From NCBI RefSeq assembly GCF_003288905.1, contig NZ_NHYL01000002.1:124001-188000 (forward strand): a stretch of DNA of 64,000 nucleotides, written 5' to 3'. The notes beneath the pieces were generated by a model. It made no database searches. It had not been told where the DNA came from and worked only from the letters and a program-made list of their open reading frames with translations. Both the position numbers and the translations under genes were made by a program. Origin of the DNA: Helicobacter sp. 11-8110 (GTDB taxonomy: Bacteria; Campylobacterota; Campylobacteria; Campylobacterales; Helicobacteraceae). Shown one piece after another: positions 46,618-57,314 of this stretch (position 1 is the stretch's first letter; each line of letters starts with the position of its first letter).

Positions 46618-47204
46618 GCTATTATGTCCCTATCGTTATAGAAAAAACTGGGCGCGGCGAGAGAAGCTATGATATTTACTCACGGCTTCTTAAAGACCGA
46701 ATCATTATGCTAAGTGGTCAAATTGATGATGGAGTTGCGGCTTCTATTGTCTCTCAACTTCTTTTTTTGGAAGCAGAAGATCCACAAAAAGACATTTATT
46801 TCTACATTAACTCTCCAGGTGGAGTAGTTACAAGTGGGCTTAGCATTTATGACACTATGAATTATATTAAGCCTGATGTTTGCACAATCTGTATCGGACA
46901 AGCAGCAAGTATGGGTGCATTTTTGCTTAGTTGTGGAACAAAAGGGAAACGCTATTCTTTGCCTAATTCAAGAATCATGATTCACCAACCTTTAGGTGGA
47001 GCCCAAGGACAAGCTACAGATATTGAGATTCAAGCAAAGGAAATCTTACGCTTAAAAGCGACTTTAAATGAGATTCTAGCAAACAACACTAGCCAATCCC
47101 TAGAAAAGATTGCTAAAGATACGGATAGAGATTTTTTTATGAGTGCCAAAGAAGCCAAAGATTATGGGCTAATTGATAATATTTTGACAAAAAGTTTAAA
47201 ATAG
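46614..47204 (+). CDS. clpP: ATP-dependent Clp protease proteolytic subunit
   Basis: 196 residues. The catalytic Ser is in GQAASMGAF and the His in [11 protein letters not shown]; the Asp follows in [26 protein letters not shown] is the conserved strand. ClpP forms a 14-subunit chamber fed by ClpX or ClpA. It continues directly into the degenerate-GGDEF gene and def. Confidence 0.97.
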   Translation: MSYYVPIVIEKTGRGERSYDIYSRLLKDRIIMLSGQIDDGVAASIVSQLLFLEAEDPQKDIYFYINSPGGVVTSGLSIYDTMNYIKPDVCTICIGQAASMGAFLLSCGTKGKRYSLPNSRIMIHQPLGGAQGQATDIEIQAKEILRLKATLNEILANNTSQSLEKIAKDTDRDFFMSAKEAKDYGLIDNILTKSLK

Positions 47205-47212
47205 GATTAGCA

Positions 47213-48301
47213 ATGAGAGAAGATTTAGCGGGAGCAAATTTACCCAACTTTGAAACTGGCGGAATCGAAGAGAGAACTTCAAGCTTTGATTCCATTCCTT
47301 CTTTTGATTCAACTAGCACTATCCAAAGCCAAGAAGAATCCAAGCCCGCTAATGATGATTCAATAGAATCTTATGGAATGCATATTATCCAGACTATGGT
47401 GGCAAATGGCGTTCCGCCAACACCTTATAACTACAAAATTTATTTTGAAAAGCTTTTGGAGAACAAATCTCAAGATTTCAAAAACAGCGCTATACAATTT
47501 CTCCAAACAGAATTAATCCCTTCTGAAAAGCAAGCATCGCTAGAAAACAAAGTGCTTAAAGCTCAAAGTAGAATGATTAATACACTCCGTCTTGTTAGCG
47601 CACTTTTTAGCAATTTTCAACTGCTTCAAAATATTCTCAAAAAACACGAAAAAGAGATTGATTCTGTCCAAAATGCTAATATTTTACAAAATATTATCAC
47701 TCTTTTTGAAAGAGAACTCAAGAAAATCGGCGAGATCTCAACCAAGCAGCTAAAAGATATTAAAACAGCTTATGATCAAACCACCAATGTAATAGAAGAT
47801 ATTACCCAAGAGATTATTTGTGATAGTCGCTACAATATCTATAATCAACGCTTTTTGGAAAATAAGATTCAGATGGAATGTCAAGACTCAGCCATAGACA
47901 AACACAAATCCTCTCTTCTTTTACTCAAAATCACAAAAAATCTAGAAAAAAAGGTTACCTCAGAAAAAAATGCAGTTTTAATCAATAAAACTATCACAAA
48001 AATACTCCAAAAAACCGCAAACCGCAGCGACATACTTGCCTATTATGGAGAGGGCATATTTGGTATTTTGCTCAATCACAGAGACAAAGAAAGCGCTAAG
48101 CGTTTTGCTAATAATCTTTCTGAAAAAATTGTGGAGACCAATGTTTATCTTGGCGATGAAGAGCTATCTTTAAGTATTTGCAGTGGAATTTGCGAAATTG
48201 ATGAGCAATCAAAGGCAAGAGAAATTCTTAAAAATACTCTTGAAGCTCTCAAGAAAGCCTCAAATAGTAATCTTTCGTTTGTTGTTCATGGAGAAAAATA
48301 A
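47213..48301 (+). CDS. Degenerate GGDEF-domain protein
   Basis: 362 residues, soluble. The N-terminal 190 residues are helical and coiled-coil-like. The C-terminal part has the GGDEF fold: [16 protein letters not shown] replaces the usual D-LTGLYNRR segment, and the signature position reads [11 protein letters not shown] in place of (G)GDEF. GGDEF active-site residues are changed, so diguanylate cyclase activity is unlikely; a c-di-GMP or protein-binding role is possible. It lies between clpP and def, and its stop abuts the def start. Confidence 0.75.
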   Translation: MREDLAGANLPNFETGGIEERTSSFDSIPSFDSTSTIQSQEESKPANDDSIESYGMHIIQTMVANGVPPTPYNYKIYFEKLLENKSQDFKNSAIQFLQTELIPSEKQASLENKVLKAQSRMINTLRLVSALFSNFQLLQNILKKHEKEIDSVQNANILQNIITLFERELKKIGEISTKQLKDIKTAYDQTTNVIEDITQEIICDSRYNIYNQRFLENKIQMECQDSAIDKHKSSLLLLKITKNLEKKVTSEKNAVLINKTITKILQKTANRSDILAYYGEGIFGILLNHRDKESAKRFANNLSEKIVETNVYLGDEELSLSICSGICEIDEQSKAREILKNTLEALKKASNSNLSFVVHGEK

Positions 48302-48807
48302 TGTTAGAAGTCATCACTTACCCAAATCCTATTTTGCGACAAATCTCCAAACCCATTGAAGTATTTGATAAATCATTGCACGATCTTTTAGATGCAATGT
48401 ATGAAGTTATGCTTCAAAAAAATGGAGTTGGAATTTCTGCAATCCAAGTTGCCAAACCCATTCGCGCATTACTTATTTGTTTGCCCGATGAAGAGGGAAA
48501 TCAACACAAAGAAGATTTATTAGAAATCATCAATCCGCAAATCTTGGAAAAAGATGGCGAAATTTTGTTTAATGAGGGTTGTTTAAGTGTTCCTGAATTT
48601 TATGAAGAGGTAAAACGCGCTTCTTCTTTAAAAGTAGCTTATCAAGACCGCTATGGGAATCCAAAAGAATTAGAAGCCAAAGATTACTTAGCAGTTGCCT
48701 TGCAACATGAGATTGATCATTTAAATGGCATTTTATTTATTGACAAACTCTCCATTCTTAAGCGCAAAAAATTTGAAAAAGAATTAAAACATAAAAGGAA
48801 AGGATAA
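48301..48807 (+). CDS. def: Peptide deformylase
   Basis: A metalloenzyme that removes the formyl group from new proteins. All three motifs are present: [10 protein letters not shown] (GxGLAAxQ type), NEGCLSVPE and QHEIDHLNG. 168 residues, normal length. Co-transcribed with tig-clpP; this order also occurs in H. pylori (HP0795-HP0792). Confidence 0.96.
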   Translation: MLEVITYPNPILRQISKPIEVFDKSLHDLLDAMYEVMLQKNGVGISAIQVAKPIRALLICLPDEEGNQHKEDLLEIINPQILEKDGEILFNEGCLSVPEFYEEVKRASSLKVAYQDRYGNPKELEAKDYLAVALQHEIDHLNGILFIDKLSILKRKKFEKELKHKRKG

Positions 48808-48809
48808 AA

Positions 48810-50327
48810 ATGGCTCTAAACCTTCTTTATTGCGCCGCTCAAGAAGGTTTAGAAGCTAGAGAAGTGGAGGTAGAAGTAAGCTTTACAAAAGCGCTTCCCT
48901 CTTTTCAAATCACCGGATTAGCAGGTAATGCAATCCAAGAATCACGCCAAAGAGTTCAATCTTCCCTGCTTTTTAGTGATTTCAAATTTCCTCCTTTAAA
49001 AATAAGTGTCAATCTCTCCCCATCAGATCTCCCCAAACAAGGTAGCTTTTATGATTTACCTATTGCACTTTTGATAGCACTTTATGGTCATTGCGATTTA
49101 GAATTTGACAATAAAGAGCCTCAAAAATATTTTGCCTTTGGAGAATTAGGGCTTGATGGAAGAGTTAAAGATACTCCTTCTATTTATCCTCTACTTTTTT
49201 CTCTTTTAAGTCGTCAAGAAAATCAAGATGGTATTTTCATACTTCCCAAAAGCGCAAAAGGTTTTTACTCCACACTGCCTAATTTAAAAGCTTATTTTGT
49301 AGAAACACTTAAAGAAGCCATTGAAATTTTAAAATACCCTCCACCTTTAGAATCTACAATAACCAATCTGCCCTTTGACTATGAAATAATCAATGATGAA
49401 AAATATTATTTAAACACCCATTTTCCGTTAGATTTTAAAGACATTATCGGGCAAGAAAGAGCCAAAAGAGCAGCACTTATAGCCGCTTGTGGATTCCATA
49501 ATATTTTGTTTGAAGGTAGCGCTGGAAGTGGAAAAAGTATGATAGCCTCTAGAATCCCCTATATTCTACCTCCTCTTAAACTTTCTGAAATCCTGCAACT
49601 TGCTTCCACAACTCTAAAACTTTCTGCACAGCGCCCCTTTAGAAATCCACATAATAGCGCCACAAAAGCAGCGATTCTTGGAAGTGCCGTTGGGCAGAAT
49701 ATCAAATATGGAGAAATTAGTCTTGCACACCTTGGAGTTTTGTTTTTTGATGAATTGCCCCACTTCCCAAAAAATACCTTAGAATCACTACGAGAGCCTT
49801 TAGAAAATCACCATTTTACTATCTCACGCCTCCAAGCAAAAATCACCTGCCCCACAGATTTTATGTTTATTGGAGCAATGAATCCCTGTCCTTGTGGAAA
49901 TTTGTTGAGCGTTTCAAAAGAATGTCGCTGCAACCAAAAAGAAATTAACGCCTATAGAAACAAGATTTCCGATCCTTTTTGGGATAGATTAGATTTATTT
50001 GTAGCTATGCAAGAGAGCGCACACACCAAGCACACCATAACTTCAAAAGAAATGCATACTCAAGTTTTAAATGCCTTTAGATTTCAAAAAACACGCAACC
50101 AAAAATGCTTCAATGCAAGATTAGAGGGGGAGAATCTAAAAGATTTTTGTGCTTTAGGCAATCAAGAACAAGAAATCTTAGAGTTAGCTAAAGATCGCTT
50201 TTCTCTCTCTTATAGGGCGATAAATAAAATATTAAGAACTGCAAGAAGTATCGCTGATTTAGCTCTAAGCGAAAAAATTTCAAAAGAACATTTACTGGAG
50301 GCTTTAAGCTATCGCAAAACTTCCTAA
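48810..50327 (+). CDS. comM: ComM/YifB-family Mg-chelatase-like ATPase
   Basis: 505 residues. An N-terminal Lon-like domain (LPSFQITGLAGNAIQESRQR) precedes the AAA+ core with Walker A FEGSAGSGKSM and Walker B VLFFDELPHF. The CPCGN...CRC cysteines (NPCPCGNLLSVSKECRC) are typical of the family. ComM is a helicase promoting branch migration during natural transformation. It ends the tig operon. Confidence 0.92.
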   Translation: MALNLLYCAAQEGLEAREVEVEVSFTKALPSFQITGLAGNAIQESRQRVQSSLLFSDFKFPPLKISVNLSPSDLPKQGSFYDLPIALLIALYGHCDLEFDNKEPQKYFAFGELGLDGRVKDTPSIYPLLFSLLSRQENQDGIFILPKSAKGFYSTLPNLKAYFVETLKEAIEILKYPPPLESTITNLPFDYEIINDEKYYLNTHFPLDFKDIIGQERAKRAALIAACGFHNILFEGSAGSGKSMIASRIPYILPPLKLSEILQLASTTLKLSAQRPFRNPHNSATKAAILGSAVGQNIKYGEISLAHLGVLFFDELPHFPKNTLESLREPLENHHFTISRLQAKITCPTDFMFIGAMNPCPCGNLLSVSKECRCNQKEINAYRNKISDPFWDRLDLFVAMQESAHTKHTITSKEMHTQVLNAFRFQKTRNQKCFNARLEGENLKDFCALGNQEQEILELAKDRFSLSYRAINKILRTARSIADLALSEKISKEHLLEALSYRKTS

Positions 50328-50440
50328 TTTGTTACAAAAATTCACATATTAAATAAACCTATAATTTTTTTCTTAAAAAATAAAAATATATTTAACTTTT
50401 CTGTTAAGATTAAAGTATATTTTAAATTTTAGGAGAAAAA

Positions 50441-50692
50441 ATGAAACTACTTGTTGCACTCTTTTTGGCTCTATCTTTTTTATTTGGAGCTGTTGATTTA
50501 AATAAAGCAAGCAAAGAGGAACTTATGAGCATCAAAGGAATCGGTGAAGCAAAAGCACAAGCTATTATTGATTATCGTGAAAAAACGCCTTTTTATTCTA
50601 TTGATGATCTAGAAAATGTCAAAGGATTTGGAGCAAAAACGATTCAAAAAATTCGCAAGGAACTTGTAGTAGAGACAGCTAAAGAACAATAA
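50441..50692 (+). CDS. ComEA-like secreted helix-hairpin-helix DNA-binding protein
   Basis: 83 residues. The signal peptide MKLLVALFLALSFLFGA is followed by DLNKASKEELMSIKGIGEAK and YSIDDLENVKGFGAKTIQKI, the paired HhH motifs of ComEA. Exported proteins of this size (Cj0011c in C. jejuni) bind DNA and aid natural transformation. TAGGAG precedes the ATG. It lies next to comM, also linked to transformation. Confidence 0.87.
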   Translation: MKLLVALFLALSFLFGAVDLNKASKEELMSIKGIGEAKAQAIIDYREKTPFYSIDDLENVKGFGAKTIQKIRKELVVETAKEQ

Positions 50693-50746
50693 GCCAAAAG
50701 AATCTCAATTAAGATTTATCAAAGTTTCTACTAAGTTTGCAAAGAA

Positions 50747-50752
50747 TATAAT
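50747..50752 (+). promoter_or_regulatory. -10 box for ilvC
   Basis: TATAAT lies 35 bp upstream of the ilvC ATG in the 95-bp spacer. No leader-peptide attenuator is visible. Confidence 0.5.
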
Positions 50753-50757
50753 TTTAA

Positions 50758-51813
<1,056 letters not shown>

Positions 51814-51821
51814 TTTTAAGC

Positions 51822-51852
51822 AAAACTCCCAAAATTTCTAATTGGGAGTTTT
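51822..51852 (+). terminator. Intrinsic terminator of ilvC
   Basis: An 11-bp perfect stem, AAAACTCCCAA (51822-51832) and TTGGGAGTTTT (51842-51852), has a 9-nt loop. It contains T-runs on both strands, so it could also serve the convergent cgb gene. Confidence 0.85.
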
Positions 51853-51905
51853 ATATTTCAAAGAAGCAAACTTTCTAACTTTTTATACAAATTCCACCTG
51901 TGGCT

Positions 51906-52343
51906 TTATTTTTGTGCTTTATACATTTCTTCTTCTATATGGATATAAAAATCTGCAATTTCGCCATAAGCTTTTCCCCAAGCCTCAATTACCTCATCAT
52001 TAGCAACTTCACCTAACACCTCTTTGATAGCCACTAGCAAACACTCCCCCACAAGCGGATAATGTTCGGGCAAAACATTTAAACTCACATGAGTTTTTCC
52101 AATAGCTTCTACAGAACGACGAATCTTTTCTAGATCATCAATATTACTAGCCGCATTTAAAATCGCCATTGCCAAAGCCTTGGGTTGTTTTCCATTTTTT
52201 TGTTTTTCCATATCAAACATTCCTTGCACTTGTGGATAACGACCAAAAAGCTCACGATAAAAAACTTTTGTAATGTCCTCTCCATATTGTTTGAGCGCTG
52301 GAATCGTGCTTTTTACAATCTCTTTAGTGTGTAAATCTAACAT
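51906..52343 (-). CDS. cgb: Single-domain hemoglobin Cgb
   Basis: 145 residues, resembling C. jejuni Cgb over its length: NGEDxT-type helix A as YGEDITKVFYRELF, MFDMEKQKNGKQPKALAMAI with the distal Gln at E7, and GKTHVSLNVLPEHYPLVGEC with the proximal His. Cgb converts NO to nitrate and is induced through NssR. The gene is monocistronic and controlled by an operator identical in architecture to that of ctb, 22 kb away. Confidence 0.95.
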   Translation of the reverse strand: MLDLHTKEIVKSTIPALKQYGEDITKVFYRELFGRYPQVQGMFDMEKQKNGKQPKALAMAILNAASNIDDLEKIRRSVEAIGKTHVSLNVLPEHYPLVGECLLVAIKEVLGEVANDEVIEAWGKAYGEIADFYIHIEEEMYKAQK

Positions 52344-52375
52344 TATTTAACCTTTTATAGTAAATTAAAATCAGC

Positions 52376-52417
52376 ATTGTAAGAAAAAATCAAAATAAAA
52401 AAATTGATTTATGTTAA
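52376..52417 (-). promoter_or_regulatory. NssR/Fnr-type operator and promoter of cgb
   Basis: Read on the minus strand, TTAAC-ATAA-ATCAA (52417-52404) is followed by 22 bp and the -10 TACAAT (52381-52376). The operator half-sites and the 22-bp spacing are the same as at the ctb promoter, which places the operator near -41.5. Confidence 0.75.
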
Positions 52418-52478
52418 TTTTAGCAAATCTCAAATAATCAAAAAAGATAAAAAAATCAAACCATTAAGGTTTTTGTTG

Positions 52479-52484
52479 TATAAT
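52479..52484 (+). promoter_or_regulatory. -10 box for the nik operon
   Basis: TATAAT, 35 bp upstream of the preferred ATC start codon. An imperfect repeat of TATAATT with AATAATA surrounds it at a spacing of six, different from the spacing of 11 remembered for Helicobacter NikR sites. Confidence 0.45.
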
Positions 52485-52519
52485 TTCAAGCAATAATATC
52501 GGTTACCTAGGAGCGAAAT

Positions 52520-54037
52520 ATCAAAAATTTCTTTTTTTATTTTCTAAAATTTTTCCCTTTTTTGTTGCTTTCTCCACTTTTTGGGCGCGAAATTACAAGT
52601 GCTTGGGCGGTAAATGCTGGGAATCTCAATCCGCATCTCTATTCACCCAATCAAATGTATGCCCAAATTATGCTTTATCAATCTTTAGTGCGTTTTGATG
52701 GTGAAAAGTTTATAGGCGAAGTTGCTAAATCCTGGGAAGTCTCTAAAGATGGCAAAACTTACACTTTTTTTCTCAAAGATGATCTTGTATTTTCTGATGG
52801 TAGTCCGCTTGATGCCTATGCAATAGAGATGAATTTCAAAGCCATTTTAGAGAATAAAACACGACATTTGTGGCTTGGAATCACACAAAAAATTGCCTAT
52901 GCTAAAGCACTTGATTCCAAAACTTTTGAACTCAAACTCACAACTCCCTATACTGCCACTCTAAACGAGCTTAGTCTCCCACGCCCCTTTAGATTTATCG
53001 CACCAAGTGCAATGATCAATAATTCAACCAAAAATGGCATAAAAGCTCCCATTGGAAGTGGTGCTTGGGTGTTAAAAGAAAGTAAATTAGGATCTTATGA
53101 TATTTTTGCTCCAAACCCTCATTTTCAAGGCAAGAAACCTGAAATTTCAAAACTCACAATGAAAATCCTACCCGACCCAAACTCTAGAATCTTAGCCTTT
53201 GAAAGTGGTGCATTGGATATTTTAGTGGGCAAAGATTCACTTTCGCGTGAAAATTTCTTACGCCTTAGCAAAAACCCCAAATACCAAACCATCACTTCTA
53301 ACCCTCAAGGCACTTTTCACCTTGTTATTAATGCTAATAATCAGCGCCCCACTCACGATATTAATTTGCGTCAAGCTATATTAGAATCCATTAATCGCCA
53401 AGTGATTTTAGAAAAGATTCTCCTTCAAATTGACAAACCAGCCTATAATCTTTTTAACCCTCAATTGGAATTTTGTAGCACACAGCCACAAACTCCCACT
53501 TTTAACCCAAAAAGCGCTCAAGACCACCTCCTAAAAAGCACCTACAGGCAAGAAGCTCTTAATCTTATCTATATCGCAAACAATCCCGTTCAAAAAACAA
53601 TTGCCGAAGCTATTCAAAATGATTTAAACAAAATTGGAATCAAAATCAAGCTCAATGCCACAGAGCCAATTTACTTTTTCCAAAGACAAAAAAATGGTGA
53701 TTTTGACTTGATCTTTAATGAAACTTGGGGGAATCCTTATGACCCACATTCTTTTATTGCTTCAATGTTAGCCCCATCTCACGCTGATTTTGCTGCACAA
53801 AAAGACTTAAATTCGCGCAAAGAAATAGAAGCACTTATTAATACTATCCTTAACCAAACTAATCCCAAGATTCTCCAAACAAACTACACAAAATTATTTA
53901 ATCTCTTACACCAAAGCGCGATTTATCTTCCTTTTAGCTATGGAGTGGTGCTTGGAATTTACAACAAAGAGCGCATCAAGTCTTATCAAATGGGTGCTAT
54001 GGAAACAGAATTTCTATTTGAAAATATGGAATTTTAA
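52520..54037 (+). CDS. nikA: Nickel ABC transporter substrate-binding protein (NikA/NikZ-like)
   Basis: A periplasmic nickel-binding protein matching E. coli NikA in many segments: NLNPHLYSPNQMYAQIMLY, RHLWLGITQKI, LSLPRPFRFIAPS, GIKAPIGSGAWVL and TWGNPYDPHSFIASM. The family in Helicobacter and Campylobacter is called NikZ. The first TTG, at 52562, would cut the signal peptide in half. TAGGAG at 52508-52513 stands six bases before ATC 52520, and that frame gives a complete leader (IKNFFFYFLKFFPFLLLSPL, cleaved near FGR). TAG at 52508 closes the frame upstream. I therefore prefer ATC, 505 residues. If ATC cannot start translation, the gene is impaired. The stop overlaps nikB by one base. Confidence 0.9.
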   Translation: MKNFFFYFLKFFPFLLLSPLFGREITSAWAVNAGNLNPHLYSPNQMYAQIMLYQSLVRFDGEKFIGEVAKSWEVSKDGKTYTFFLKDDLVFSDGSPLDAYAIEMNFKAILENKTRHLWLGITQKIAYAKALDSKTFELKLTTPYTATLNELSLPRPFRFIAPSAMINNSTKNGIKAPIGSGAWVLKESKLGSYDIFAPNPHFQGKKPEISKLTMKILPDPNSRILAFESGALDILVGKDSLSRENFLRLSKNPKYQTITSNPQGTFHLVINANNQRPTHDINLRQAILESINRQVILEKILLQIDKPAYNLFNPQLEFCSTQPQTPTFNPKSAQDHLLKSTYRQEALNLIYIANNPVQKTIAEAIQNDLNKIGIKIKLNATEPIYFFQRQKNGDFDLIFNETWGNPYDPHSFIASMLAPSHADFAAQKDLNSRKEIEALINTILNQTNPKILQTNYTKLFNLLHQSAIYLPFSYGVVLGIYNKERIKSYQMGAMETEFLFENMEF

Positions 54038-54969
54038 TGCTTCTATTTCTTTGCAAAAGAATCTTACTTTTAATTCCTATTTTATTAGCCGTTTCTTTTA
54101 TCGTCTTTGGAATCTTACGCCTAAGTCCTATTGATCCTGCTTTTGCCTACCTTACACAATCCCAGATTCCACCCACCAAAGAAGCCCTAGAAGCCACTCG
54201 AATCGAGCTTGGTTTGAATCTACCTTTTTTTGAGCAATATTTTCTTTGGCTAAAAAATCTCTTAAACTTAGATTTTGGAATCTCCTATGTTACTAAACGC
54301 CCCGTGCTAGAAGATATTCTATATTATCTCCCCACTACTCTAAATTTAGCTTTGCTTTCTATGCTTGTTGTAATATTTTTTGGGGTTTTCTTAGGTATGC
54401 TTGGTGCAGTCAAAAAAGGAAGTTGGGCAGATAAAAGCTTGAGTATTTTTGCTTTTTTTGGCGTATCAATACCAAGCTTTTGGTTTGGATTTTTGCTAAT
54501 CTATCTCTTTACTTTAAAGCTAGGGATTCTCTCTCCCTATGATGATTTTTCACTCAAAAGTTATATTCTCCCTGTCATCACCCTAAGCCTAATGTCTATT
54601 GCCATTAATATGCGCTTAGTGCGTGTAAGCTATCTAGAGCACCAAAGCCAAAGAAGCGTGTTATATGCTTATGCGAGAAATCTACCTAAACAAACCATTC
54701 AAAAACACATCTTAAAAAATTCCCTACTCCCCATTATTACTTCCTTTGGTATGCATTTTGGAGAGATTTTAGGTGGAGCAGTGGTTGTGGAGATTCTCTT
54801 TGGCTTACCTGGCTTTGGACGATATGCAGTGAGTGCAATTTACAGCCATGATTACCCAGTGATTCAAGCCTTTATGATTGTTATGGTGGTTATTTTTGTA
54901 TTTTTAAATCTCTTAGTAGATATTCTCCTTGCCTATCTTAATCCAAAAATCCGCTATGAGAATGCCTAA
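54037..54969 (+). CDS. nikB: Nickel ABC transporter permease NikB-like
   Basis: 310 residues with six membrane segments. LLLIPILLAVSFIVFGILRL, LNLDFGISYVTKRPVLEDIL and the EAA loop near RNLPKQTIQKHILKNSLLP match NikB. It is the second gene of a compact nik operon (TAATG junction with nikA). Confidence 0.92.
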   Translation: MLLFLCKRILLLIPILLAVSFIVFGILRLSPIDPAFAYLTQSQIPPTKEALEATRIELGLNLPFFEQYFLWLKNLLNLDFGISYVTKRPVLEDILYYLPTTLNLALLSMLVVIFFGVFLGMLGAVKKGSWADKSLSIFAFFGVSIPSFWFGFLLIYLFTLKLGILSPYDDFSLKSYILPVITLSLMSIAINMRLVRVSYLEHQSQRSVLYAYARNLPKQTIQKHILKNSLLPIITSFGMHFGEILGGAVVVEILFGLPGFGRYAVSAIYSHDYPVIQAFMIVMVVIFVFLNLLVDILLAYLNPKIRYENA

Positions 54970-55769
54970 TGCGCTTAAAAATTGCTCTTTTTCTTGCTTT
55001 GTGTTGGATTTTTGTTGCTCTCTTTGCGCCTTGGATTTTTCCTTATGACCCTACTCTTGGAGATTTAGAGCAGAAATTCCTATCTCCTTCTGCGCAACAT
55101 TGGCTAGGCACAGATCATTTAGGTAGAGATATTTTAAGCCGTTTGGGCTATGGAGCTAGAATCTCCCTTTTTAGTGTTTTTGTGATTTCTTTACTAATTG
55201 CTTTGAGTTCTTTTATTATTGGTATTATTGCTGGATATAAGGGTGGTTTTATTGATAGCGTTTTAATGCGGATTTGCGATGTATTTTTGACTTTTCCTAC
55301 TTTTATTTTAGCGCTTTTTTTCATTGCCATTTTTGGGGTTGGAATCACCAATGTTATTTTAGCCATTGTGCTTACGCATTGGGCTTGGTATGCTAGAATG
55401 ATAAGAAGTATCACGCTTGAAGCAAAAACCCAAAACCATATTCAAGCTGCCAAAATGCTTGGAGGTAATGATTTTATGATTATCATAAAACACATTTTGC
55501 CTGTGGTATTTTTACAAATGATTATTCTTATTACACTTGATTTTGGGCATATGCTTTTACATATTTCAGGACTTTCTTTTTTGGGACTTGGTGTGCAAGC
55601 ACCTATGCCTGAATGGGGAGTGATGATTCAAGATTCTGCGCCTTATATTATGGAACATCCTATTTTAATGCTTTATCCAGGGCTTTGCATTTTTATTTCT
55701 GTGGCTATTTTTAACACTTTAGGGGAAGCCTTAAGAGATAAATATTCGCTCCAAATGGAAAAACAATGA
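54969..55769 (+). CDS. nikC: Nickel ABC transporter permease NikC-like
   Basis: 266 residues with about six membrane segments. WLGTDHLGRDILSRLGYGAR and the later EAA-type loop AAKMLGGNDFMIIIKHILP are typical of DppC/NikC permeases. It overlaps nikB by one base and nikD by 4 bp. Forms the channel with NikB. Confidence 0.92.
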   Translation: MRLKIALFLALCWIFVALFAPWIFPYDPTLGDLEQKFLSPSAQHWLGTDHLGRDILSRLGYGARISLFSVFVISLLIALSSFIIGIIAGYKGGFIDSVLMRICDVFLTFPTFILALFFIAIFGVGITNVILAIVLTHWAWYARMIRSITLEAKTQNHIQAAKMLGGNDFMIIIKHILPVVFLQMIILITLDFGHMLLHISGLSFLGLGVQAPMPEWGVMIQDSAPYIMEHPILMLYPGLCIFISVAIFNTLGEALRDKYSLQMEKQ

Positions 55770-56497
55770 TAAGACTTCAAGATTTTAACCTTTTTTCTAA
55801 CAAAAAACAAATATTGCACCACCTAAATCTAAATCTCAAAAATAACCAAAGAGTCGCTCTCTTAGGCGAGAGTGGAAGCGGAAAAAGTCTTCTAGCAAGG
55901 GCTATTTTAGGACTTTTACCCCAAGACTTTACAAGCTCTGGCACTCTCCAAAGTGATGAAAAATTTGGAGTAATCTTGCAAAATCCTGCAAGTTGCTTTG
56001 ATTCAATTTTTACTTTAAGGCAACATTTTTTAGAAACACTCAAAGCTCACCATCTAAGCGCTTTAAAAGAAGATTCTTGGGGGCTAAAGGAGGTGGGATT
56101 AACTCAAGATATTTTAGATTCTTATCCTTTTGAACTAAGTGGCGGAACACTTCAGCGATTAATGATTGCACTTAGTATTTGCATTCAACCTAGCTTTATT
56201 ATCGCAGATGAAATGACAAGCAATTTAGACTGCTTAGGCACACTGAAAATCTCTACTCTCTTGCTTTCTTTGCAAAAAAAAATGGGTTTTGGACTGCTTT
56301 TTATCACTCATGACCTTTCATTAGCAGCCAAAATGGCAGAAACAATCATCGTGCTTCATCAAGGAACAATTATTGAACAAGGGCATAAGAATCAAATTTT
56401 AACCAACCCAAAGCACCAAAAAACACAAGAGTTGTTAAGAGAGAATCAAAAACTTCTAAACACACCTTGGGGGGATTTTCGTGGAAAAATTACTTGA
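55766..56497 (+). CDS. nikD: Nickel ABC transporter ATPase NikD-like
   Basis: 243 residues. Walker A is GESGSGKSL, the signature LSGGTLQRLMIALS and Walker B FIIADEMTSNLD. The H-loop lies in FITHDLSLAAKMAE. It overlaps nikE by 17 bp. Energises import together with NikE. Confidence 0.92.
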   Translation: MIRLQDFNLFSNKKQILHHLNLNLKNNQRVALLGESGSGKSLLARAILGLLPQDFTSSGTLQSDEKFGVILQNPASCFDSIFTLRQHFLETLKAHHLSALKEDSWGLKEVGLTQDILDSYPFELSGGTLQRLMIALSICIQPSFIIADEMTSNLDCLGTLKISTLLLSLQKKMGFGLLFITHDLSLAAKMAETIIVLHQGTIIEQGHKNQILTNPKHQKTQELLRENQKLLNTPWGDFRGKIT

Positions 56498-57278
56498 AGT
56501 CAAAAACCTAACTCAAAGCTACAAAAAAGGGAATTTTTTTTCTCAATCAAAACAAGAGGTGATTTTAGAAAATATTAACTTCTCGCTAACACAAGGAAAG
56601 AATCTAGGCATATTAGGCGAAAATGGTGCTGGAAAATCAAGCTTGGTGAGAATCTTGCTAGGATTAGAAAAGGCTAAGAGCGGAGAAGTTAAGATTTTGG
56701 GCAAAAAATATTTTGAAGGTTCAGATCAAGAGATTCGCCAAAATATACAAGGTATCTTTCAAGATCCTCAAAGCTCTCTTAATCCCAGATGGGGTGCAAG
56801 AGAATGTATTTTAGAGGGATTAAAAAATTATCATCGCATTACAAACAAAAAACAACAAAGCGAGGAATTAGCAAAGTTTGTAGAAATAAATCCCCTTGAT
56901 CTTGATAAAAAAAGTCTCTATTTTAGCGGTGGTGAGCAACAAAGAATCGCTATTGCACGCGCCATAGCCCTAAAACCTAAAATTCTCATTTTAGATGAAG
57001 CTTTTTCTAATCTTGATGCGCATTTACAAATGCAAATGATAGAGAATCTCAAAAAAATTCAACAAGATTTCGCTCTAACTTTGATTGTTATCTCCCATGA
57101 TTTAAGGGTTATTTTGCAGTTATGTCAAGAAATTATTTTGCTTAAAAAAGGAAAAATTATATTCCAAGCCTCTAAGCAAGAAGGCATTCAAGATGCAATT
57201 TTGCGTGATAAAACGGGTGTTTTTAGAGAGTTTTTAGAAGCAAGTTTTCAAAATACCTTTTTGCAAGTGGAATTATGA
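56481..57278 (+). CDS. nikE: Nickel ABC transporter ATPase NikE-like
   Basis: 265 residues. Walker A is GENGAGKSS, the signature FSGGEQQRIAIARA and Walker B ILILDEAFSNLD, with H-loop VISHDLRVI. It completes a five-gene importer. Nickel would serve [NiFe] hydrogenase or urease; neither is in the window. The stop lies within the tatA promoter. Confidence 0.92.
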   Translation: MEKLLEVKNLTQSYKKGNFFSQSKQEVILENINFSLTQGKNLGILGENGAGKSSLVRILLGLEKAKSGEVKILGKKYFEGSDQEIRQNIQGIFQDPQSSLNPRWGARECILEGLKNYHRITNKKQQSEELAKFVEINPLDLDKKSLYFSGGEQQRIAIARAIALKPKILILDEAFSNLDAHLQMQMIENLKKIQQDFALTLIVISHDLRVILQLCQEIILLKKGKIIFQASKQEGIQDAILRDKTGVFREFLEASFQNTFLQVEL

Positions 57279-57284
57279 TATAAT
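57279..57284 (+). promoter_or_regulatory. -10 box for tatA-argS
   Basis: TATAAT begins one base after the nikE stop, preceded by TG two bases earlier, 30 bp before the tatA ATG. Confidence 0.6.
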
Positions 57285-57314
57285 GAGCTCTATTTTCTAA
57301 GGCAAAGGACTAAA

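Noticed and set aside
52479-52498. NikR operator before nikA
   Set aside because: The half-sites are imperfect and only six bases apart, and the first half coincides with the -10 box.
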